A stretch of DNA of 14,695 nt, from contig JBJTWS010000231.1 in assembly GCA_046081905.1 (NCBI GenBank), forward strand, positions 1 to 14,695, in the 5' to 3' direction. The DNA comes from CBW1002 sp046081905. GTDB lineage: Bacteria > Cyanobacteriota > Cyanobacteriia > PCC-6307 > Cyanobiaceae. The translations under genes and the position numbers were made by a program. The notes beneath the pieces are model-generated. The model was not told where the DNA came from. It made no database searches and was given only the letters and a program-made list of their open reading frames with translations. Of the stretch, positions 6,614-14,695 are shown piece after piece. Position 1 is the first letter of the stretch; each line of letters starts with the position of its first letter.

Positions 6614-6953
6614 GACTCGGAATCGATCAGGTTTGCTGATCCCTGGCGGATGTCGGGGTCTTTTCCCCTTTCGCCGCCGTTTTCCCCAGAAATCGGCCCG
6701 CTTTTCCCCAATCCAGCCGCTTTCGGCCCCCGCCGTGCCGTGGGGCCTGGGGATTGGCCCCTTTCCCCAGATCGGGACCCTTGACAGCTCACGGTTTTAC
6801 CCTTCCGGATGGAGCTGGTGCCTCGCCGCCTGGTTTCCGCCCCAGTCGCCGCGCCCGATCACAGCCCTGGGACCGAAGCGTCAGCCCCGCGCCGCCGCTT
6901 TTGACGGCCCCCCGGCGGCCGTGGCTCACTGGGGATCCGCCGCAGGAAGCCCC
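6614..6953. other. Gene-free stretch between cbiX and DUF2811
   Basis: About 340 bases with no supportable gene. The first 65 bases fold into two possible hairpins (6625-6641 and 6645-6678). TTTTCCCC occurs at 6661, 6680 and 6702, with a TTTCCCC at 6762. A perfect TTGACA stands at 6781-6786, but no TATAAT-like box follows at a usable distance. The promoter of DUF2811 is presumably in the second half. Confidence 0.5.
6625..6678 (+). terminator. Possible 3' structure of cbiX mRNA
   Basis: Twelve bases after the cbiX stop, GATCAG (6625-6630) pairs with CTGATC (6636-6641). A second fold follows: GGCGG (6645-6649) with CCGCC (6674-6678), enclosing GGGG (6655-6658) with CCCC (6665-6668). Neither is followed by a clean T-run, although TTTT lies in the second loop and again at 6680-6683. 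Position suggests transcription end or mRNA protection. The call is weak. Confidence 0.35.
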
Positions 6954-7178
6954 ATGGACATCGCCCCCCAGGAGTGCCGCACCAGCGAGCGCATCAGCCT
7001 CGAAGCCGAGGTGCCGGAGGCCCTCTTCGATGGCATGCGCGATTTCCTGGAGCGCCATCCCCAGTGGGACCAGCGGCAGCTGCTCACCTCCGCCCTGGCG
7101 GGCTTCCTGTTCCAGAACGGCTGCACCGACAGCTCGGTGACGCAGCACTACCTCAACGGCCTCTTCCTGCGTCCCTGA
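6954..7178 (+). CDS. DUF2811 family protein (small, cyanobacterial)
   Basis: A 74-residue soluble protein of a family confined, as far as I know, to cyanobacteria; function unknown. The family core is visible: ISLEAEVPEALFDGMRDFLE (15-34), HPQWDQRQLLTSALAGFLFQNG (35-56) and a closing VTQHYLNGLFL (62-72). It is mostly helical, with no signal peptide or membrane segment. The short amphipathic build resembles small ribbon-helix-helix or regulatory proteins, but no DNA-binding motif is evident. ATG 6954 is well supported: AGGA at 6944-6947 lies six bases upstream, one of the few good Shine-Dalgarno sites in this window. It stands alone, facing the GMC oxidoreductase, with a terminator 29 bases after its stop. 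Confidence 0.85.
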   Translation: MDIAPQECRTSERISLEAEVPEALFDGMRDFLERHPQWDQRQLLTSALAGFLFQNGCTDSSVTQHYLNGLFLRP

Positions 7179-7206
7179 GCCCCCCATGGCGCCAGCGCAG
7201 GGGGCG

Positions 7207-7236
7207 AAAAAAAAGGCGGGAGTGCCAACCCCCGCC
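7207..7236. terminator. Intrinsic terminator between convergent DUF2811 and GMC genes
   Basis: A8 at 7207-7214 is followed by GGCGGG (7215-7220), a loop, and CCCGCC (7231-7236). Read on the minus strand this is a GC stem followed by eight T, a textbook terminator for the GMC oxidoreductase whose stop is ~140 bases upstream. On the plus strand the same stem follows DUF2811 but only the loose TTGGTTTCT comes after, so it may work in both directions with unequal strength. Confidence 0.8.
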
Positions 7237-7377
7237 CTTGGTTTCTCCCTTGCCCGACCCATAGGTAGGTCGCCCGCTAAGTGTGCGCTGCGGAACCTGA
7301 AGCGATTGTGGTGATCGACACCACTTCTGCCCTCCGATCAGCGCCCCCTGACGTGGCCCCGGCGCCGATCCGCCCCC

Positions 7378-9096
7378 TCAGGGCGCCAGCCCCTCCTCGC
7401 CGCGCTGCAGCCGTTCCGCGGCCGCTTTGCAGGCCCGCCAGGTGATCGCCATCTCCGTGAGGGTGGGGCTCTGCCAGCCGGCGGTGGGCCAGCAGGCCCC
7501 GTCCACCACCAGCAGGTTGGGCGTGCGCCACCACTGGTTCCAGCGGTTCAGCGGCCCCTCCGCCTCCGTGGCGGCCATGCGGGCCCCGCCCAGTTCATGG
7601 ATGTAGTAGCCCGGCGGCGCCGCCCCGGCCGCGAAGGCCGCCCCTTGCTTCACCAGCGGCTCCACCAGCGGCAGCACGAACAGGTCTTCGAGGGGGCGGA
7701 TCGTGCCGCCGGCGCTGGCCACGGCCGCCTCCATGCGCCGGTGCATGTGGGCCACCATCCGCTCCTCGTTGGGCCCCCAGCGGCAGTCGATCCGGGCAGC
7801 CGGCAGCCCCCAGGCATCGCGCAGCTCCGGATCGAGCGTCACCCGGTTGTGCTCCTGCGGCAGCACTTCGCCGTGGCCGATCAGGAAGCCCACCGCCTCC
7901 CCCGGCCGCCGCTGGAGGGGCCGGGGCGGATCGAAGCGCTGGATGGCCCCCCAGAGCCCATAGCCCCGCAGGAAATCCGGCTCCGGCTCCCCTGTTTCGG
8001 CTCCGCCGCTGGCGGCGGCCATGGCTGGCGGCAGGTTCACCGTATTGGGCAGGAAGCAGCTGCCCGCCCCCGAGAGCTCCCGGGGCTCAGCCGGTGCGGG
8101 CTGCCCCGGCAGGGAGAAGAAGCGGCTGCTGGACACGTGGTCCATCAGGTAGTGGCCGAGGCAGCCGGAGGGGTCCACCAGCCCGCTGGAGCGCTGGTCG
8201 TTGCGGGAGTGGAGCAGGATCCGCAGGCTCTCGATCGTGGAGGCGCAGAGCACCACCAGCCGCGCCCGCTCCCGCCGCAGGGCGCCGCTGCGCCCATCCA
8301 CGAACACCACCCCCTCAGCCCGCGTGCCGCTGGAGTTGAGCTCCATGTGGCTCACCACCGCCTCGCTGCGCACCTGCACCCGTCCGGTGGCCCGGGCCCG
8401 CGCCAGGGTGCTGCCCGGGGAACTGGAGGCCGGCCAGGAGGGAGAGCCGGCAGCGGGGCGGTGCAGGGGGAAGCCGCGGGAGGCGATCAGCGGCAGCCCC
8501 AGGTCGCGATCCAGGCAACGGCCCAGGTGCTGCTCCGCCGGCGTGAGCGGCAACGGGGGCAGGGTGTCGCCATCGGGCAGCTGCGGCAGGCCGTCGCGGC
8601 CGCCCCGCACCCCCAGCAGCCGCTCCAGCCGCCCGTAGTGGGGGGCCAGATCGGCGCTGCCGATCGGCCAGCAGGGGCCATGCCCGTCGAGCTCGGCCGC
8701 CTTGAATTCCGCCTCCGAGAGCCGCAGGGTGATGCCGCCCCAGGTGAGGCTCTTGCCCCCCACCTGGCGGCCGCGGGTCCAGAGGAACGGCCGGTCCGCC
8801 GGGGTGCTGTAGGGGTTGGAGCGTTCATCCACGTACAGCCGCGGATTGGCTTTCCAGAAGCCGGGGTGCTCCGCCTGCCGCCGCTGGCTGCCCCCCAGCA
8901 GGTTCCGCAGCCGCCGCAGGCTGTTGGCCGGCTCCGAGCCCAGGGCCTCGCGGGCCGTGAGGTCCGGGCCGGCCTCCAGCACCAGCACCCGGGCGCCTGC
9001 CTCGGCCAGCACCAGGGCCGCCACCCCGCCGGTGGCGCCGGAGCCCACCACGATCGCGTCCCAGCAGCTGGGGGAATCCGGCGCGGCGGGCGGCAT
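7378..9096 (-). CDS. GMC-family FAD-dependent oxidoreductase
   Basis: A 572-residue glucose-methanol-choline family flavoprotein; the substrate is probably an alcohol or sugar-like compound but cannot be told from sequence. The N-terminal FAD-binding motif is VVGSGATGG (Gly18, Gly20, Gly23) with the ribose-binding Glu41 in LVLEAG. A flavin-proximal segment VGGKSLTWGG follows the RPFLWTRGRQ stretch. Near the C-terminus HELGGARM (His ~500) and PNLLVVDGACWPTAGW lead to QSPTLTEMAITWRAC. In many relatives this last site is NPTLT or HP; here Ser stands at the second catalytic position (~543), which may be normal for this cyanobacterial subgroup. ATG 9096 begins just before the FAD fold. An in-frame TTG at 9147 would add 17 Pro-rich residues and is less likely. 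There is no signal peptide. It appears monocistronic. Confidence 0.9.
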   Translation of the reverse strand: MPPAAPDSPSCWDAIVVGSGATGGVAALVLAEAGARVLVLEAGPDLTAREALGSEPANSLRRLRNLLGGSQRRQAEHPGFWKANPRLYVDERSNPYSTPADRPFLWTRGRQVGGKSLTWGGITLRLSEAEFKAAELDGHGPCWPIGSADLAPHYGRLERLLGVRGGRDGLPQLPDGDTLPPLPLTPAEQHLGRCLDRDLGLPLIASRGFPLHRPAAGSPSWPASSSPGSTLARARATGRVQVRSEAVVSHMELNSSGTRAEGVVFVDGRSGALRRERARLVVLCASTIESLRILLHSRNDQRSSGLVDPSGCLGHYLMDHVSSSRFFSLPGQPAPAEPRELSGAGSCFLPNTVNLPPAMAAASGGAETGEPEPDFLRGYGLWGAIQRFDPPRPLQRRPGEAVGFLIGHGEVLPQEHNRVTLDPELRDAWGLPAARIDCRWGPNEERMVAHMHRRMEAAVASAGGTIRPLEDLFVLPLVEPLVKQGAAFAAGAAPPGYYIHELGGARMAATEAEGPLNRWNQWWRTPNLLVVDGACWPTAGWQSPTLTEMAITWRACKAAAERLQRGEEGLAP

Positions 9097-9161
9097 GGGA
9101 AACGGCGAGGAAGGGAGGTGGAACGGTGGGAACCGCTCAGCCGGCAAGGGTTCCGGGCAAT

Positions 9162-9193
9162 AAAAAAGCCCCCGGGATTCTCTCGGGGGCTTT
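9162..9193 (-). terminator. Intrinsic terminator after the initiator tRNA
   Basis: GCCCCCG at 9168-9174 pairs with CGGGGGC at 9184-9190, and the flanking AAA/TTT can extend the stem. On the minus strand the stem is followed by six T (9167-9162). It begins ten bases after the tRNA CCA end, so it ends the tRNA transcript. It also lies ~65 bases upstream of the GMC gene start, insulating that gene. Confidence 0.85.
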
Positions 9194-9202
9194 CTTCTGG
9201 TT

Positions 9203-9279
<77 letters not shown>

Positions 9280-9291
9280 GCGACCCCAGAA

Positions 9292-9309
9292 AGATAACAC
9301 CCGGGGTGT
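9292..9309 (-). promoter_or_regulatory. Candidate -10 box and adjoining palindrome upstream of tRNA-fMet
   Basis: On the minus strand TTATCT (bases 9297-9292) stands 12 bases before the mature tRNA 5' end, a good place for a -10 box giving a very short leader. Directly upstream is the perfect palindrome ACACCC-n-GGGTGT (9297-9309), which sits in the spacer where a regulator or a stable fold could act. I see no strong -35. Moderate to low certainty. Confidence 0.4.
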
Positions 9310-9366
9310 CGCCACCGATACGAGGGCGGCCCCCAGGCTCCCTGCTGCCAGCCCCCGGGGCCCGCG

Positions 9367-10338
9367 TCAGTCGAAGCGGAGTTCGCCGCTCACCTGCAGC
9401 TGCAGGTGCGGCGCCGGCACCAGGAAGAGGCCCCGCAGCTCCTCGAGGGTCATGGGCGTGAGCCAGTCGAGCTGCTCCAGCAGGTGCAGCGCCACGGCGT
9501 GCTTGGCGCGGCTGGAGCCGTCCTCCACCTTGATCGCCACCCCGAGGCCCTCGCCCACGCGGCTGAGGCACTGGATGCCCTCGGCACCGCCCTTGCTCAG
9601 CACCTGGCCGTGGCCGCGGCGCATCAGCTCGGTGTCGAAGCGGCCTTCGCCGGCCACCAGCTCGGGGTGGGCCAGCATCGAGCGGCTCAGCCGCTCCAGA
9701 TCCGGCTGCTGGGAGGCCCCCAGATGGGCGAACAGCAGCGCCATCTGGGAGAGCTGCAGCCGCAGGGTGGGGGCGCCGCAGTCGTCGCGGGCGGCGAGGA
9801 GTTCGGCCGGCGGCATGCCCAGCAGTTCCGCCACCCGCTTGCGCACCTCCTGCTGCAGCGGGTGCTCGTTCTGCAGGTAGCTCTCGGTGCTCCAGCCCAT
9901 GCGGCGGCAGGCGGCCAGGAAGGCGGCGTGCTTGCCCGAGCAGTTGTGCTCCAGCGGGCTGGCGGCGCCGGCCGGCACCGGGCACTGCAGCTGCTCGGTT
10001 TCCAGGTCCGCCTGCCAGAGGATCTTGAAGGCCTCGCGGGCATGGGCCGGCGTGCCGGCGTGGGAGGCGCAGGCGATCGCCAGGCTCCGGTCGCTGGCCT
10101 CGCCGGCATCGGCGGCGCCGCAGCCCACGAACACCGTGGCCTGGAACGGCTTGAGGGCCGAGCGCACGAAGCTCAGCTGCTGGGGGTCGCCGGCCCGCAT
10201 CAGCACCCGGCCCCGCTGGTCGCACACCACCGCGTGCACACGGTGGCGGGATTCGGGGATCCCCTCCCGCAGGAGGCGCACCTCCAGCGGCGGAATCCCG
10301 GGCCTGGCACTGCTGCCGAAGCTGGAAGACAGGGTCAT
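9367..10338 (-). CDS. L-asparaginase, AnsA/Rhizobium type II family (PF06089 type)
   Basis: A 323-residue cytoplasmic enzyme of the Rhizobium etli-type asparaginase family, which hydrolyses L-asparagine to aspartate and ammonia and is unrelated to the E. coli AnsA/AnsB fold. The catalytic Ser-x-x-Lys lies in RSALKPFQ (Ser60, Lys63). HNCSGKHAAF (Cys133, Lys136) and DDCGAPT (Cys187) match the Cys-Lys-Cys metal site described for the Rhizobium enzymes. Lys249 in VLSKGG fits the further conserved lysine. No signal peptide. ATG 10338 starts 33 bases after the CGLD27 stop, as the last gene of the DUF3318-rsfS-CGLD27 cluster. No terminator is evident before the tRNA 87 bases on, so read-through into it is possible. 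Substrate preference is inferred from the family. Confidence 0.88.
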   Translation of the reverse strand: MTLSSSFGSSARPGIPPLEVRLLREGIPESRHRVHAVVCDQRGRVLMRAGDPQQLSFVRSALKPFQATVFVGCGAADAGEASDRSLAIACASHAGTPAHAREAFKILWQADLETEQLQCPVPAGAASPLEHNCSGKHAAFLAACRRMGWSTESYLQNEHPLQQEVRKRVAELLGMPPAELLAARDDCGAPTLRLQLSQMALLFAHLGASQQPDLERLSRSMLAHPELVAGEGRFDTELMRRGHGQVLSKGGAEGIQCLSRVGEGLGVAIKVEDGSSRAKHAVALHLLEQLDWLTPMTLEELRGLFLVPAPHLQLQVSGELRFD

Positions 10339-10371
10339 GCCGGCGAGCCTGAGGCGATCAGAGGGAGGCGT

Positions 10372-10875
10372 TCAGAGAGCCTGACAGAGGCTCGCCCCCC
10401 CCAGCAGCAGCACCGCCCCCAGGGCCAGGGCCTGCCGCAGCCGCTCCATCACGGGCCGCACCTGGTGGCGCACCACCAGCAGGTCCTGCTGGCGCCAGGC
10501 CAGAGGTTTCTCCCATACCTGTCCGTCGTACCAGCCGGATTCCTCGTACTCCACCCGCTCGGCCACCAGCCGCTTCTGCACGTAGCTCCAGCCCAGCCAC
10601 TGGCGCAGCAGCAGCAGCAGGGGCGGTACCAGGGCCGCCACCATGCCGGCGGCCAACAGCCGGGGTGGGTCGTGCCGCAGGGGGATGCTGCCGCTGGCGA
10701 TCAGCAGGGTGATGGGCAGCGCCAGCAGCCAGCTGATCGCCAGGGGGCGCAGCAGCGAAGCCAGGTCCTCGGAGGGCCAGGCGAAGAACCAGGAGCGGCA
10801 GAGCTGCCGGTACTCCTCCAGGGGGCGCTGCTCCGGCGGCACCGGGCAGGGGCTGTCGGTCGCCGGGCCGGGCAT
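10372..10875 (-). CDS. CGLD27-like membrane protein (DUF1230)
   Basis: A 167-residue integral membrane protein of a family conserved in cyanobacteria, green algae, plants and diatoms. Its biochemical function is not established; in algae and plants it has been linked to iron-limitation responses, which I recall rather than see here. Features are LCRSWFFAWP (25-34), membrane segments ~44-62 and ~72-91, a conserved hydrophilic stretch EYEESGWYDGQVWEKP (109-124), and a third membrane segment ~147-165. ATG 10875 lies 18 bases after the rsfS stop, and asparaginase follows 33 bases after its end, so it is the third gene of a four-gene cluster. The family call rests on the YEESGWYDGQVWEKP block. Confidence 0.85.
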   Translation of the reverse strand: MPGPATDSPCPVPPEQRPLEEYRQLCRSWFFAWPSEDLASLLRPLAISWLLALPITLLIASGSIPLRHDPPRLLAAGMVAALVPPLLLLLRQWLGWSYVQKRLVAERVEYEESGWYDGQVWEKPLAWRQQDLLVVRHQVRPVMERLRQALALGAVLLLGGASLCQAL

Positions 10876-10893
10876 GGCGGCGGGGAGCGCCCG

Positions 10894-11304
10894 TCAGGAC
10901 GCCGAGAGCTGGGTCGAGCCTAGGTAGCGCTGCTGTTCCCCGTGGCCCCAGAAGGATTCAAGGTCGTAGAAGCTGCGCTCGTCCGGGGTGAGCACATGCA
11001 CGATCACCTCGCCGTAGTCGATCAGCACCCAGCGGCCCTCGCTCTGGCCCTCCCGCCGCAGCGGCAACCGGCCGGCCTCCAGCTCCAGCTTGTCCTCCAC
11101 CGAGCGGGCGATGGCCCGCACCTGCACGTCGGAGAGGCCGCTGCAGATCACGAACCAGTCGGCCAGGGAGCTCACCTCGTCCACCCGGATCAGGCGGATG
11201 TCCACCGCCTTGCGGTCGTCGCAGGCTTCGGCCGCCAGCCGGGCCAGGGCCTCGCTGTCCTGGGGATCGAGGCGGGGGGCCGGGGTGGCGGTGGCTTCAG
11301 CCAT
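10894..11304 (-). CDS. rsfS: Ribosomal silencing factor RsfS
   Basis: A 136-residue member of the RsfS/Iojap family, which binds protein uL14 of the large ribosomal subunit and blocks joining with the small subunit, lowering translation in starvation. The family core is intact: DDRKAVDIRLIRVDEVSSLADWFVIC split over 29-54, GLSDVQVRAIARSVEDKL from 56, GRWVLIDYGEVIVHVLTP from 90, and RSFYDLESFWGHG at 110-122. The N-terminal ~14 residues are variable and Ala/Pro-rich. ATG 11304 overlaps the DUF3318 stop by eight bases (ATGGCTGA), which points to translational coupling. A role in the dark or at night is plausible for a cyanobacterium but is inference. Confidence 0.95.
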   Translation of the reverse strand: MAEATATPAPRLDPQDSEALARLAAEACDDRKAVDIRLIRVDEVSSLADWFVICSGLSDVQVRAIARSVEDKLELEAGRLPLRREGQSEGRWVLIDYGEVIVHVLTPDERSFYDLESFWGHGEQQRYLGSTQLSAS

Positions 11305-11932
11305 AGACGTTCTCGCTGGTGACGGACTGACGGGATCCCTGCTGCTGGGCCATCTCGGCCCGGGCGCGCTCGGCGCTGCGCCGCAGTGCCTCGAGCCGGT
11401 CTTCGTAGAAGCCGCGCTTCTTCTTCTTGCGGGTCTGCTCCACCAGCGCCTTCAGGGCCCCGCCCAGGCTCTTGTAGGCATTGGGCAGGCTGTAGCCGAA
11501 GCGGGTGGCCAGGTCGATCGCCCGCTCATCGGCGGCGATCGCATCCTGCAGCCGCTTCTCTGAATTGTTCTTCAGATACAGGCGGTAGCCGGCGAAGCCC
11601 GAGAGCCCCAGGGCCATCATCAGCAGCAGGCCGTCCTGCACCCAGAGCTCACCGATCGCGCCGCCCAGGCCGATCGCCAGGGCCGCCATCTCCCAGCCGT
11701 CGCGGGGCACCGAATCGTTCTGGATGCGCCCCACCTCGTGCCAGAAGAGGAGGTTGCGGTGGTCGAGGGCGAGCTGGTCCCAGGCCTCGAGGTCCACCTG
11801 GATCTCCACCTCATCGCGGCCGATCTCCTCGATCGTGATCAGGGGGGGATCGGCGGAGGCGGCTGCTTCCACGAACACCCAGCTCTGCATCTCCGGTGGC
11901 AGCAGCCCCTTCAGGCGCTGGAGTTCACTCAT
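11297..11932 (-). CDS. DUF3318 membrane protein
   Basis: A 211-residue cyanobacterial protein of unknown function, first gene of the cluster. An N-terminal soluble part (1-60) leads to LLFWHEVGRIQND (61-73), followed by two adjoining membrane segments (~82-98 and ~100-118). Next comes a helical part with AADERAIDLATRFGYSLPNA (133-152) and a basic KKKKRGFYEDRLEALRRS stretch (169-186). The order HExxR, two membrane helices, then a DE-containing helix with GYSLPNA and a Leu-rich ALKAL echoes M48 zinc peptidases (see findings), but the second zinc His is Arg69 here, so proteolysis is doubtful. The start ATG 11932 precedes the conserved SELQRLKGLLPPE. It diverges from carB. Confidence 0.85.
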   Translation of the reverse strand: MSELQRLKGLLPPEMQSWVFVEAAASADPPLITIEEIGRDEVEIQVDLEAWDQLALDHRNLLFWHEVGRIQNDSVPRDGWEMAALAIGLGGAIGELWVQDGLLLMMALGLSGFAGYRLYLKNNSEKRLQDAIAADERAIDLATRFGYSLPNAYKSLGGALKALVEQTRKKKKRGFYEDRLEALRRSAERARAEMAQQQGSRQSVTSENVYG

Positions 11933-12096
11933 CGCGAATCGGTGTGGGTTCGGGCCTTCGGGTTCAGGCCTCCCATCAGCGTAGCGACGGTTCCGCGGCT
12001 CCCAGGTCTCCCTGCCCCCTCCTGGGAGGCCGCCGGTGCTCCAGGGAGTTGCCGGGGCCCGTGAGAGGCTGGATCGGTTTGGCCATTGCCCCGCCC
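11933..12096. promoter_or_regulatory. Divergent region between the DUF3318 cluster and carB
   Basis: 164 bases between two outward-reading genes, expected to hold the carB promoter and the promoter of the DUF3318-rsfS-CGLD27-asparaginase cluster. I see no convincing -35/-10 pair, no PyrR-type or arginine-operator-like site, and no terminator-antiterminator hairpins. The call rests on gene orientation only. Confidence 0.45.

Positions 12097-14695
<2,599 letters not shown>

Noticed and set aside
6781..6809. Perfect TTGACA as a -35 box for DUF2811
   Set aside because: At 16-18 bases downstream the sequence is CCGGA-like, with no TATAAT resemblance, so I do not call a promoter.
9097..9147. TTG start for the GMC oxidoreductase at 9147
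   Set aside because: It would add 17 Pro/Phe-rich residues without a Shine-Dalgarno site and begins almost inside the tRNA terminator. ATG 9096 fits the flavin fold better.
12061..12096. In-frame GTG start for carB at 12061
   Set aside because: The extra residues are unlike CarB N-termini, while MPRRTDLRRILLLG from 12097 is typical.

Overview
The window looks like chromosomal DNA of a high-GC picocyanobacterium of the Synechococcus/Cyanobium type. The evidence is a high-light-inducible protein (HLIP) with a chlorophyll-binding motif, three families largely confined to cyanobacteria and plastids (CGLD27/DUF1230, DUF2811, DUF3318), a CbiX-type chelatase with a His-rich tail, and tightly packed genes with few Shine-Dalgarno sites. 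I assign the lineage from gene content only.

Layout. 2-610 (+) is the 3' part of a GDP-L-fucose synthase, cut by the window start. After about 490 bases without a gene, which hold one very strong hairpin, comes a membrane diguanylate cyclase (1103-2605, +). Its 3' end overlaps tail to tail with a universal stress protein (2572-3018, -). Upstream on the minus strand lie a broken CPA2-type cation/proton antiporter with USP-like C-terminal domains (3106-4355), a ParB-like nuclease-domain protein (4365-5012) and an HLIP (5045-5245). These four minus-strand genes read in the order hli, parB-like, antiporter remnant, usp. A 177-base divergent region separates hli from cbiX (5423-6613, +). Then come a 340-base gap with hairpins and a short repeated motif, and DUF2811 (6954-7178, +).

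The second half holds a GMC-family flavin oxidoreductase (7378-9096, -), facing DUF2811 across a terminator, then an initiator tRNA-Met with its own terminator (9203-9279, -). A compact minus-strand cluster follows, transcribed DUF3318, rsfS, CGLD27, asparaginase (11932 down to 9367). Divergent from it is carB (12097 to the window end, +), encoding the large subunit of carbamoyl-phosphate synthase.

How the genes work together: most of the second half is housekeeping (translation start, ribosome silencing, pyrimidine/arginine precursor supply, asparagine breakdown). The 2.5-5.3 kb segment is stress-flavoured (USP, USP-domain antiporter, HLIP) and shows decay: the antiporter has lost most of its membrane domain and carries a one-base frameshift, and the ParB-like gene lacks an obvious ATG in frame. 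I see no mobile element, CRISPR array or defence system. No wholly new system is evident. The best leads are the eroded antiporter, the M48-peptidase-like architecture of DUF3318, and the Cys/His-rich tail of CbiX.
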